The notes under the pieces were generated by a model. The model saw only the letters and a list, made by a program, of their open reading frames with translations, was not told the DNA's origin and searched no databases. A DNA stretch of 64,000 bases from NCBI GenBank assembly GCA_016180645.1, contig JACPAV010000006.1:62001-126000 (forward strand), in the 5' to 3' direction. Below, in pieces: positions 1-7,920 of this stretch. Source of the stretch: Nitrospirota bacterium (GTDB lineage: Bacteria; JACPQY01). The position numbers and the translations under genes were made by a program. The number at the start of each line of letters is the position of its first letter. The stretch's first letter is position 1.

Positions 1-1001
1 TGCTTGGCTTCGCGCAAGGCCCACGTCCAAGGACGGCGATATGAAACCAGATGATGATGCGGCGCGGAGTGGATGTCTTTGGCGATCTGCCGCTTCAACG
101 CATCCACGGAATCAAATTTCTTCTCTGACCGAATTCGCTCCAGGAGCTCGACGCGCAAGGTCCGCCCGTAGAGCGGTTTCTTCCATCCTGGGATGTGTAC
201 CTCCAGGCTGAGCGTCTTCCCTCCCACCGTGGGATTGGTGCCAATGCTCATGACGGCCGGTAGCCGCTCGGGGGGATATTTACCCCTGTCCATCTCCACC
301 CAAACCGAGTAGATGCCCTTGGCCGGGATCACCGCGTCACCCACATCCAGGTTCGCCGTGGGGAAACCGATCCTGGAACCGAGCCCTCGCCCCTTGCGGA
401 CAACTCCGATCAACACGTAGGGACGCCCCAGGAGTTTCCGGGCTTCCGCCACTTCGCCCGCATTGATCTTCTCCCGAATCAGTGTGCTCTTGATGAGGAC
501 CCCGTGCCGGCGGATCGGCGCCACGACCTGAAACTGAAATCCCCATTCCCGGGCCAGTTTCTCCAACAGGGCAGAATCACCCTCCCTATCTCTCCCGAAG
601 AAGAAGTCATAGCCCACGATCAACACCCGCGCGCCCAGCCCCTTCACCACATAGCGCCGCACAAAATCCCTCGGAGCGAGACGCGCCGTACTGTGGCTGA
701 ATCGAAGAACAAACAGGTGGTCCACTCCCGAAGACCGGATCTGGCGAATTTTTTCCGGGAGAGGGGTCAACAGCCTGAAATCCGCCGCCTTGCCGAGGAC
801 CTTTCCGGGATGCGGGTGGAGCGTCACGATCACCGATTGGAGACCGGCCCGTCGGGCCGTCTCGCGGACGCGCCGGAAAATCTCCTGATGTCCCAAGTGC
901 ACACCGTCAAAATTCCCGATCGTGGCAACGGTCCCGACCTTCCTGCTCCGTGCAGCCAGGATTGAAGCTCGAATCGATTTCAAACCGGTGTGGGCACGCA
1001 T
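1..1001 (-). CDS. ribF: Bifunctional riboflavin kinase / FAD synthetase, 3' end off the left edge
   Basis: Converts riboflavin to FMN and FMN to FAD in the cytoplasm. Read on the minus strand from an ATG at 1001, the adenylyltransferase domain carries GNFDGVHLGHQ at residues 29-39 and a later STLIRE motif. The kinase domain carries GFPTANL near residue 200. About 333 residues are visible and the frame is still open at base 1. The family is usually 300-330 residues long, so little can be missing and this protein may have a short C-terminal extension. The gene is divergent from lptF. The 73 bases between them must hold both promoters, but I see no convincing operator there. The assignment is secure from the motif order. 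Confidence 0.93.
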   Translation of the reverse strand, partial: MRAHTGLKSIRASILAARSRKVGTVATIGNFDGVHLGHQEIFRRVRETARRAGLQSVIVTLHPHPGKVLGKAADFRLLTPLPEKIRQIRSSGVDHLFVLRFSHSTARLAPRDFVRRYVVKGLGARVLIVGYDFFFGRDREGDSALLEKLAREWGFQFQVVAPIRRHGVLIKSTLIREKINAGEVAEARKLLGRPYVLIGVVRKGRGLGSRIGFPTANLDVGDAVIPAKGIYSVWVEMDRGKYPPERLPAVMSIGTNPTVGGKTLSLEVHIPGWKKPLYGRTLRVELLERIRSEKKFDSVDALKRQIAKDIHSAPHHHLVSYRRPWTWALREAK

Positions 1002-1074
1002 AGAATGCGGACACCCAAGCTATCCTCTCGATCCTTCGATGTCAACGGAACGGGCATGATGTAGACTACGCGCC

Positions 1075-2196
1075 ATGATCATGCACGCCTACATCGTCAA
1101 GGAGTTCCTCATTCCTTGTCTCATCGGCTTCTGCTTGTTCACATCCGTATTTCTCTCGGACAAAATTCTCCGCTTGCTGGACCTCCTCCTCACCCAGGGC
1201 GTGCCCTTCGCCGTGATTGCGCGACTCTATCTCCTCTCGCTTCCCTCGTTTCTCCCCATCACCATCCCGCTTTCATTCCTTGTGGGCCTCACGGTCGGGT
1301 TCGCCCGACTGTCCGCCGACGGCGAGTACATGGCGATGAGAGTGTCCGGCCGGCCGTTCCGGTCGCTCCTGGTTGCGCCGGCCGTCTTCGGGGTGATCTT
1401 CTACTCGCTTTCCATGTATGTTTCCGTCTACGCCCAGCCCAAAGCCGCCATGTCCTTCAAAGACCTCCTGAGAGAAACGGCCGAGAGCCAGATCGAGTCC
1501 GCCGTGAAAGAGCGCGTGTTCTTCGACGAGTTCGAAAACCTCCTGCTCTACGTTCAAAAGGTTTCCAAAGATACCCGCGCGTTTGGAGGGGTATTCATCT
1601 CCGACCAACGTGAAGGACGGAACATGACCGTGATAGCACGGAGCGGAGTCCTGACCAAACCCGCGGAGGATGTGCCCGAAGGCGAGCAGGAATCGCGAAA
1701 ATTCGTCCTCGAGGGGGGCGTGTCCGTCAGCCGGGCGAAGGATCGCGACGAGCTGACGCTTGTGCGTTTCGATCGCTACGAACTGCCGATGCGAAATGTG
1801 AAGAAGTCTTTCGTGAAGCCCCTGCCCGACCCGCGGGATCTGACTCACATTCAACTCAAGGCCGAAATCCAGCGCATGAAGGCCGAACAGGTGGAATTCA
1901 AACAGGTCTTTCCCTACGAAATCGAATTCTATCGTAAATGGGCAATGCCCTTTTCGTGCTTCGTTTTTCTCCTGCTGGGGCCCGCCCTCGTGGCGGTGGC
2001 CCGGGGTTCCGGCGCGTTGCGCGGGTATTGGGTTTGCCTGAGTCTCGCGTTCACCTACTACCTACTCCTCACCGCGTCCACGCGCCTTGGCGAGCGCGGC
2101 CTCATCCAGCCGATCATCGTCGCATGGGCGCCGAACGTTGTGCTCACAATCGTCGGCCTGCTCCTGTACGCCCGAAGGGAGCGGCAAGGTGTCTGA
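1075..2196 (+). CDS. lptF: LPS export permease LptF
   Basis: Inner-membrane permease of the LptBFG ABC transporter, which extracts lipopolysaccharide and feeds it to the periplasmic bridge. The 373-residue protein has the YjgP/YjgQ layout: N-terminal membrane helices (residues 8-30, 45-75, 95-120), a periplasmic beta-rich domain (about 125-260) and three C-terminal helices (about 280-365). The start could be the ATG at 1075 or the one at 1081 (M-I-M). It overlaps the next gene, lptG, by 8 bases, so the two are translationally coupled. The pair shows that the organism has an LPS-type outer membrane. Confidence 0.9.
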   Translation: MIMHAYIVKEFLIPCLIGFCLFTSVFLSDKILRLLDLLLTQGVPFAVIARLYLLSLPSFLPITIPLSFLVGLTVGFARLSADGEYMAMRVSGRPFRSLLVAPAVFGVIFYSLSMYVSVYAQPKAAMSFKDLLRETAESQIESAVKERVFFDEFENLLLYVQKVSKDTRAFGGVFISDQREGRNMTVIARSGVLTKPAEDVPEGEQESRKFVLEGGVSVSRAKDRDELTLVRFDRYELPMRNVKKSFVKPLPDPRDLTHIQLKAEIQRMKAEQVEFKQVFPYEIEFYRKWAMPFSCFVFLLLGPALVAVARGSGALRGYWVCLSLAFTYYLLLTASTRLGERGLIQPIIVAWAPNVVLTIVGLLLYARRERQGV

Positions 2197-3316
2197 CCCT
2201 GAGAAGAAGGGCCGGTTCGGTTTCCGTTCAACGCTCCGGATCACAACGACCAAGTACCTGATCTCGGAGTACGCGAAACTCATCCTTCTGACCCTGTCGG
2301 GGCTGCTCGTTGTCTATGCCATCGTCGATCTTTTCGAGATCGGGCGGCTGCTTTACCGGTACCGCGCCGCACTGAGCTTCCTTCCCAAACTGCTGTTCCT
2401 GAACCTTCCCCTGATCATCTATCACCTCATTCCCGTCGCCGTCCTGATCGGGACGCTCATCTCGACCGGCCTGCTCATCCGGAACAACGAGCTGGTCGTC
2501 CTCCGAATTTGCGGGTTTACCTACCTGCGCCTCTTCGCCGTCATCGCCATCCCCTGCGCGGGCTTCGCCGCCACCAGTTTCCTCATCGGCGAGAAACTGG
2601 TGCCGCGCACCATCGAAGTTCGGAACAAGATCATCGTTCAGGAGATTCGCAAGATTCAGAGGGCGGCGGTCCAGACGACTCACGGGATCTGGATTCCCGG
2701 CATCAGTTCCATCTTCCAGGCGGAATCGATCCGTCAGGAAGAGCGGCTCCTCCAGAAGGTGAGGGTGTACCGGCTCGATGAGGCCTTTCGGCTCCACACG
2801 TACATCGAGGCGGAAGAAGGACAATACGATAAAAAGGAATGGGTCTTCCGGCGGGGGAAGTCCCACCAGTTCAAGGAAGGGGATCTCTTCTCCGTACAAC
2901 CCTTCGAGGAATTGCGCGTGCGCCTGCCGGAGTCCTTCGACGATTTCGAAATCTTCAAAGAGGATCCGGACACGATGAGCTTCGGCCACCTGTGGACGCT
3001 GACGCGGAAGCTGATGAATGAGGGGTACGACGCCCGGGAGTATCTTGTGGCTCTTCATACGCGGCTTTCGTTTCCCTCGTTGGCGCTGCCATTGTCACTC
3101 CTCGGATTTGCGCTCGCCCACATGGGGGGCGGGCGGAAGAAGACGCTCGGGGGGACGCTGTTTCTCGCCGTGCTCGCCTCGTTCTTCGCCTGGACGCTCT
3201 TCGCCCTCACCATCATCCTGGGCCGTCACGGCCTCCTCCCCGCCGAGATCGCCGCCTGGCTCATCCACCTCCCCCTCCTCTCCGCCGGCCTCATCATCCT
3301 GGCCCGGCAGATGTAG
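2189..3316 (+). CDS. lptG: LPS export permease LptG
   Basis: Partner permease of LptF in the LptBFG complex. The frame is open further upstream (to 2087), but that stretch lies inside lptF and has an Arg/Ser-rich shadow composition. I therefore choose the GTG at 2189, which has a GGGAGCGG ribosome site just upstream and overlaps the lptF stop by 8 bases. The product is 375 residues, with a first helix after the TKYLISEYAKLILL stretch, a periplasmic domain in the middle and C-terminal helices in the YjgQ order. The stop is followed by a small hairpin (CACAGGC / GCCTGTG, about 3319-3337) that lacks a T tract. Confidence 0.88.
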   Translation: MSDPEKKGRFGFRSTLRITTTKYLISEYAKLILLTLSGLLVVYAIVDLFEIGRLLYRYRAALSFLPKLLFLNLPLIIYHLIPVAVLIGTLISTGLLIRNNELVVLRICGFTYLRLFAVIAIPCAGFAATSFLIGEKLVPRTIEVRNKIIVQEIRKIQRAAVQTTHGIWIPGISSIFQAESIRQEERLLQKVRVYRLDEAFRLHTYIEAEEGQYDKKEWVFRRGKSHQFKEGDLFSVQPFEELRVRLPESFDDFEIFKEDPDTMSFGHLWTLTRKLMNEGYDAREYLVALHTRLSFPSLALPLSLLGFALAHMGGGRKKTLGGTLFLAVLASFFAWTLFALTIILGRHGLLPAEIAAWLIHLPLLSAGLIILARQM

Positions 3317-3373
3317 CGCACACAGGCCCAGCCTGTGGAAAAATGGTACAAGTGCTAGTGTGTTCTTCATGGA

Positions 3374-3409
3374 TTGATTCTGTGTACCAAATCGCATAGA
3401 ATAGTTCTA
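3374..3409 (+). promoter_or_regulatory. Promoter of the VapBC-type pair, probably giving a leaderless transcript
   Basis: TTGATT at 3374-3379 and TAGAAT at 3397-3402 are separated by exactly 17 bases. Transcription would start near 3409, which is the A of the antitoxin ATG. No Shine-Dalgarno sequence precedes that ATG. A small palindrome AGAA-TAG-TTCT overlaps the -10 region and could be the autoregulatory operator. Confidence 0.5.
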
Positions 3410-3618
3410 TGAATCGCACAACAGTGACACTTCCCGAGAGTGCCGTCGAAGAGCTCCGCCGCCTCCGGGGTGCGCGAAGCAAGGCGGATGCCGTTCGCTC
3501 GGCGGTGGAAGAGGCCATCGCGTACCAGAAGCAGATCCTGTGGTTGGAACAGACCAGGGGAAAGCGGCACCTCCATCCCAACACGGCGGGCTGGCGTGAC
3601 CGGATCGGCGACCGATAG
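3409..3618 (+). CDS. Ribbon-helix-helix antitoxin (VapB-like)
   Basis: Small 69-residue protein with the ribbon-helix-helix pattern: a short N-terminal strand (RTTVTLP) followed by two helices (about residues 11-20 and 25-40). It should bind its own operator and neutralise the PIN toxin encoded just downstream. Its C-terminal tail (residues 45-69) is the likely toxin-binding part. The toxin frame overlaps its 3' end, which is typical of toxin-antitoxin operons. The family is inferred from size, fold pattern and partner, not from a specific signature. Confidence 0.75.
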   Translation: MNRTTVTLPESAVEELRRLRGARSKADAVRSAVEEAIAYQKQILWLEQTRGKRHLHPNTAGWRDRIGDR

Positions 3619-4006
3619 GCCCGTCCTCGTCGATACCTCCGCCTGGATCGACCACGACCACGGAAGAGGCCTTGCACCGTTGGTAGAAGAGCTGGTTCGC
3701 TCCCGGCGCGCTCTCGTGACGGCCCCGGTGGTCGCCGAACTCTTGAGAGGCGCGAAAACCGTAACCGGTCGAGCGCGGTATCGTTCGCTGGTGGGCATCT
3801 TCCCCGTCGTCGAGCCTCGCCTGGAGGATTGGATTCGAGCCGGCGAGGTCGCCGCTGATTTCGACCGCCGGGGAACGAGAATTCCGATGATAGATTTCCT
3901 CCTGGCAGCCCTGGCCGCCCGGTTGGGCAGCTCCATCCTCACCTCAGATCCCCACTTTCAAACGATTGCCGCTGCCACCGGGGCAACTCTTTATCGCACA
4001 GTCTAG
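3596..4006 (+). CDS. PIN-domain ribonuclease toxin (VapC-like)
   Basis: 136-residue PIN-domain RNase, expected to cleave RNA when not held by the antitoxin. Acidic metal-binding positions are visible in order: D in LVDTSAW, E in VVAELLRG, D in IDFLLAA and D in TSDPHF. The frame is open back to 3440, but homology begins only at RPVLVDTS, so I place the start at the GTG at 3596. That makes a 23-base overlap with the antitoxin. No ATG is available nearby. Confidence 0.8.
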   Translation: MTGSATDRPVLVDTSAWIDHDHGRGLAPLVEELVRSRRALVTAPVVAELLRGAKTVTGRARYRSLVGIFPVVEPRLEDWIRAGEVAADFDRRGTRIPMIDFLLAALAARLGSSILTSDPHFQTIAAATGATLYRTV

Positions 4007-4122
4007 AGCACGACCCCAACCTCAAGCCGATTTCCAAACAAGTCAATATTCAAGATTGACCCCGTGTACCCAATAGCCCTTTAAGGCTCGGCGACCTGAC
4101 CTGCCAGGCAGCCGCCGACCCA

Positions 4123-5295
4123 TCAATCGTTCAGCGAGACTTCGAGGTAGTCGGTGCGCTGGAAGGCTTTGCCCTTCTGGAGGTCGCTCATGTCGGCCAT
4201 GCCGTCCGTCACCATCGCGCCCGGCGCGCCGGAGGCAATGCCGGAGAAACGGAGACGGAGGTCCTCCGGATTGTTGGAGTTGGCAAGCGCCTCGTCCTGC
4301 GTCACCTTCCCCTCCTTCACGAGCTGGAAAAGGTGCTGATTGAAGCTCTGCATCCGGTAGTACGTGTTGGAACTCTCGATCGCCTGATTGATCTTGAACG
4401 TTTCCCCCTCGGCGATCATCTTGGAGATGGTCGGTGAGTTGATCATGATTTCCATCGCCGCAGCGCGGCCCTGACCGCTCGCCAGCCGGCACAAGCGCTG
4501 GGCGATAACCGCCACGAGGCAGGATGAAAGCTGCTGCCGCACTTGTCCCTGCTGCTCGTGCGGAAACGAATCGACGATACGGTCGATCGATTGCCGGGCA
4601 TCGTTCGTGTGCAGCGTAGATAGAACCAAATGCCCCGTTTCAGCGGCTGTGACCGCCGTGTTAATCGTCTCCGGATCGCGCATTTCGCCCACAAGAATGA
4701 GGTCCGGGTCCTGCCGCATGGCCCGTCGAAGACCTTCCGCCATGCTCCGCGTATCGAGGCCGATCTCCCGCTGATTGATCGTGGCGAACTTGTCCGCGTA
4801 AACGAATTCGATCGGGTCCTCCAGCGTCACCACGTGACACGCGCGGGTTCCATTCACGTAATCGATGATGGCGGCGAGCGACGTCGACTTCCCGCTTCCC
4901 GTCGGACCGGTCACCAGGATCAGTCCGCGATGTTTGGAAGCAAGGTCCTTCAACACGGGCGGAAGCCCCATTTCATCGATGGTCGGAATCTTGTAGGGGA
5001 TGGCGCGGACGACCATGCCCACGTTGCCTTTCTGGATGAACCCGTTGACGCGGAACCGGGAAAGGTTGGTGATTTCGTAGGAGAAGTCGATCTCCTGGTC
5101 GTTCTCATACTTCTGAATCTGGCGTTGCGTCATCATACTGTAGAGCAGGGCCTTGATTTCCTCCTGTGCCAGGGGATTGGCCTTCGAGGGTAGAAGTTTC
5201 CCTTGAACACGGAACAGGGCGGGCCGCCCTACTTTCAAATGCAGGTCAGATGCCTTGTTCTTGATGAGGGCCTGGAGCAGTTCGTTGATCTGCAT
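4123..5295 (-). CDS. Type IV pilus retraction ATPase, PilT/PilU family
   Basis: Hexameric cytoplasmic ATPase that powers pilus retraction and twitching. The 390 residues include Walker A GPTGSGKS (130-137), the Asp box VVTLEDPIEF, Walker B DPDLILVGEMRD and the His box STLHTND. The C-terminal AIRNLIRE signature of canonical PilT is absent. The equivalent stretch (INQAIESSN...FNQHLF) and the end (DLRLRFSG) look more like PilU, and about 40 extra residues follow. No other pilus gene lies in the window. It starts 2 bases after the GAF gene and is the last gene of the minus-strand train. The 116 bases downstream contain a hairpin around AGCCCTTTAAGGCT but no clear T-tract terminator. Confidence 0.88.
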   Translation of the reverse strand: MQINELLQALIKNKASDLHLKVGRPALFRVQGKLLPSKANPLAQEEIKALLYSMMTQRQIQKYENDQEIDFSYEITNLSRFRVNGFIQKGNVGMVVRAIPYKIPTIDEMGLPPVLKDLASKHRGLILVTGPTGSGKSTSLAAIIDYVNGTRACHVVTLEDPIEFVYADKFATINQREIGLDTRSMAEGLRRAMRQDPDLILVGEMRDPETINTAVTAAETGHLVLSTLHTNDARQSIDRIVDSFPHEQQGQVRQQLSSCLVAVIAQRLCRLASGQGRAAAMEIMINSPTISKMIAEGETFKINQAIESSNTYYRMQSFNQHLFQLVKEGKVTQDEALANSNNPEDLRLRFSGIASGAPGAMVTDGMADMSDLQKGKAFQRTDYLEVSLND

Positions 5296-5297
5296 CG

Positions 5298-6404
5298 TCA
5301 GGAGGGTTGAGGCGGCGTCTCCCTCTTGAGAAACCGGCCGATCGATCCTGATGCGCCGATTCCGAGGGCCATCAACACTTTCTGCTCTTCACTGCCGACC
5401 GGCTGAATCCCGTTCGATCCGATCCCCAGTGAGCCCAGGAGGACTTGGCCGTACCAGATCGGAACGCAAAAAAGTGATTGCATCTGGGCGGACGCCTTCA
5501 CTTCCGGCGGGAGTTTCCAGTCGTCCACTCCGTCCGCCTTCTGCTTGAGGATCGGCTTCTGCCCCTTGATGCTTTCGAAAAAGGCCGAACCCTCCTCCTT
5601 CACGATCACCGGATCGCCGAATCCCTGGGTCGTATGGGAATAGAGCATGTGCTTGGCGCCGTCGGTCAGGAGGAGAAAAGATGAGTCCGTCTGCGTAAGT
5701 TGAAGGGCGGATTTCAGGATGCTTCTCGAACATTCGTAAAGGGATTTCGCATTATAGACCGACGGCACCGACTCGATGATCGAGACAAGCGATTTCAGGC
5801 GCCGCTCGTATTTCTGCATCAGTCGGAAATTCTCGATGAGCGAAGCCGCGCCGTGGGAGATCTCTTTGAGGATCTCCAGGTCGTCCGCCGTAAAAACGTC
5901 GTTTCCCTTCTTGTTGATCCACTCCACCACGCCGTACACCTTCCCCCGGATATTGATCGGCATGCAGAGGATGGAGCGCGTTTCGAATTTCAGCGCCTCG
6001 CTGATTTCCTTGAAGAAGCGGGGATCCTTGAAGACGTCCGACACCGCCAAGGTCTCCGACGTTTCGGCGCTGTATCCCGCAATGCCCTTCCCCATCGGCA
6101 CCCTGAACTTCATGACCTGATCGGCCGCGGGGCCGCGGGCGGCGACGAAGAAGAGATCCCCCTTCTTCTCGTCCACTTCCAGAATGCTGCCGGCCTCGCA
6201 ATCCACGGCCTCCATGCACAGATCCATGATCTTGTTGATAAGCACACTGAACTCACCCCGCAGGGAAAGCAGGGACACCAGTTTCCCAACGATTTCGAGG
6301 CGCTTACCGAGTTGGGTTACACCCTGATCGAAGACGAGACCTTCGGAGATCTGGACCTCCTCCGGCGTGGGTACTTCCTCGGGGGTTTCCAATTCGATGG
6401 TCAC
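5298..6404 (-). CDS. Tandem GAF-domain sensor protein
   Basis: 368 residues with two GAF domains (about 45-195 and 215-360) and no output domain. The first carries the typical GAF features G-S-I-L, PMGKGIAGYSAET and a CMPI...G-V-V-E-W core. The second ends in LGSLGIGSNG. It could bind a small ligand or cyclic nucleotide, or act as a scaffold. It sits 2 bases upstream of the pilus ATPase, so a role in controlling pilus retraction is a reasonable inference. The ligand cannot be told from the sequence. Confidence 0.8.
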   Translation of the reverse strand: MTIELETPEEVPTPEEVQISEGLVFDQGVTQLGKRLEIVGKLVSLLSLRGEFSVLINKIMDLCMEAVDCEAGSILEVDEKKGDLFFVAARGPAADQVMKFRVPMGKGIAGYSAETSETLAVSDVFKDPRFFKEISEALKFETRSILCMPINIRGKVYGVVEWINKKGNDVFTADDLEILKEISHGAASLIENFRLMQKYERRLKSLVSIIESVPSVYNAKSLYECSRSILKSALQLTQTDSSFLLLTDGAKHMLYSHTTQGFGDPVIVKEEGSAFFESIKGQKPILKQKADGVDDWKLPPEVKASAQMQSLFCVPIWYGQVLLGSLGIGSNGIQPVGSEEQKVLMALGIGASGSIGRFLKRETPPQPS

Positions 6405-6420
6405 GAAGATCGACTCTCTT

Positions 6421-6948
6421 CTACTGTCCCCAACTGTCCCAAAGGATTTTCAATTCCGGTTTGCGGCCGCTCATGCCCGAAACCTTCAGCACCATGTGTT
6501 CCTTTCGGTTCCCATCCTCGTACGCAACCTTCACCACGTCCCGATCCAACCACTCCGGCTTAAGGAAATACCAGGCTGCCCCGTAGTGCGTGGCCGGATG
6601 GGGGATCAGTTTGGCCGCCTCTTCCGTTTCGAAGAACTTCTCAACCTCTCCCCGATCGATTTCCGCACCGGAGGAGACCACCTCGGCGGGACCGCCCTTG
6701 GCCCGCTCCCGGATGCTCTCAATCTTGTCCTTTAGTGCACCGATAATCGCCTCGGGTTTCTGGAGATTCACGCCCTGGGCGGGCGCGGGCTTCTTGGATT
6801 TGAGCCACTCCGGCTCCCGAAAACCGCGGATGTCCATGATCATGTACATGACAGCCACGGTCAGAGCGGACGCGAAAAGGGCCTTGATGTTCCCGGCTCC
6901 TCGATGGTTTGCAGCCACGGGAAGCATCTTACCTCGGAACGCCTTCAC
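6421..6948 (-). CDS. Uncharacterised single-pass membrane protein
   Basis: 175 residues with one hydrophobic segment near residues 22-40 (IKALFASALTVAVMYMIMD), then a soluble, mostly periplasmic-looking domain with conserved-looking Trp residues (AAWYFLKPEW, ILWDSWGQ). I do not recognise a family. The first ATG at 6948 overlaps lipA by 20 bases. A second ATG at 6927 begins right after the lipA stop and is equally plausible. It lies 16 bases before the GAF gene in the same transcription unit. Confidence 0.6.
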   Translation of the reverse strand: MKAFRGKMLPVAANHRGAGNIKALFASALTVAVMYMIMDIRGFREPEWLKSKKPAPAQGVNLQKPEAIIGALKDKIESIRERAKGGPAEVVSSGAEIDRGEVEKFFETEEAAKLIPHPATHYGAAWYFLKPEWLDRDVVKVAYEDGNRKEHMVLKVSGMSGRKPELKILWDSWGQ

Positions 6949-7915
6949 TTTGAACCCTTTCGTTTACCCCACCATCTGAAACAGCCGCTGTTGGCGGCTC
7001 GCGGCACGAGGCCACCCCGTGGCCGGTTTCAGGTGGTGGGGTCACACCGGCCTCGTGCCTGGCCCTCTCCGCATGATAGGAACTCCTGACGAACGGGCCG
7101 GAAGCCGCCTGCCTAAACCCCAATTCCAGAGCTTTCGTCCGGAGGCGCGCGAAAACCTCCGGATGCACATATTCAGAAACCGGCAGGCAATCCGCGGAGG
7201 GCCGGAGGTACTGACCAATGGTCACCATTTCGCAGCCGGCCCCGCGTAGATCCTTGAGAACGTCGATGACTTCGTCTTCCCGTTCCCCCAAGCCCACCAT
7301 CAGCCCCGATTTCGCCACCACTTTCGGTTCAGCCTTTTTCGCAGACGTCAGGACTCCAAGAGACCGATCATAAGACGCGGCGGGTCGGACCCGCTTCTGG
7401 AGGCGGGGGACCGTCTCGATATTGTGGTTGTAGATGTGGACGCCGCTCCGGGCAACTCGTGCGATTTTTCCCTCATCTCCGCTGAAGTCTGGTGTAAGAA
7501 CCTCGACGGTGACGGTTGGGACGGAGTTTCTCAGCGCACGCACGCAAGCCTCGAACCCCGCGGCTCCTTCGTCCGGGAGATCATCGCGGGCGGGGGAGGT
7601 CAGGACCACATGCTTGAGACGAAGTTTCTCCACAGCCTCGGCGACGTGGCGCGGCTCAAGGGGGTCTACCGTCGGTGGTTTTCCGGTGGTAACCGAGCAG
7701 AAGCCGCAGCGCCGGGTGCAGACATCCCCCAATATCATGAAGGTCGCCGTCCCCAGAGTAAAACACTCCTCCATGTTCGGGCAGCGCGCCTCCTCGCAGA
7801 CCGTGTGGAGTTTCGTTCCACGGAGCAGGATCTTCATGCCGTGGAGACCTTCGCTCCAGCGAATAGGCTTGCGAACCCACTCGGGAAGCCGTGTTTGGGG
7901 TAGCCGGACGCCCAT
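6929..7915 (-). CDS. lipA: Lipoyl synthase (radical SAM)
   Basis: Inserts two sulfurs into octanoyl-E2 or GcvH to make lipoyl cofactor. The 328-residue protein has the auxiliary cluster motif CEEARCPNMEEC and the radical SAM motif CTRRCGFC. The C-terminal RSSYHAE matches the family RSSYHAD/E motif, whose Ser ligates the auxiliary cluster. I choose the ATG at 7915 (5 bases after the recG stop), not the longer reading to 7957, because that overlaps recG and adds a non-conserved Gly-rich stretch. The last 30 residues after RSSYHAE are an extra, weakly conserved tail. It supplies lipoyl groups for SucB encoded at 23.8 kb. Confidence 0.93.
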   Translation of the reverse strand: MGVRLPQTRLPEWVRKPIRWSEGLHGMKILLRGTKLHTVCEEARCPNMEECFTLGTATFMILGDVCTRRCGFCSVTTGKPPTVDPLEPRHVAEAVEKLRLKHVVLTSPARDDLPDEGAAGFEACVRALRNSVPTVTVEVLTPDFSGDEGKIARVARSGVHIYNHNIETVPRLQKRVRPAASYDRSLGVLTSAKKAEPKVVAKSGLMVGLGEREDEVIDVLKDLRGAGCEMVTIGQYLRPSADCLPVSEYVHPEVFARLRTKALELGFRQAASGPFVRSSYHAERARHEAGVTPPPETGHGVASCREPPTAAVSDGGVNERVQSEGVPR

Positions 7916-7920
7916 GGACG

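Noticed and set aside
3319-3340. Hairpin CACAGGC-CCA-GCCTGTG after lptG as an intrinsic terminator
   Set aside because: No T tract follows; the next bases are GAAAAATGG. It may still slow the polymerase, but I do not call it.
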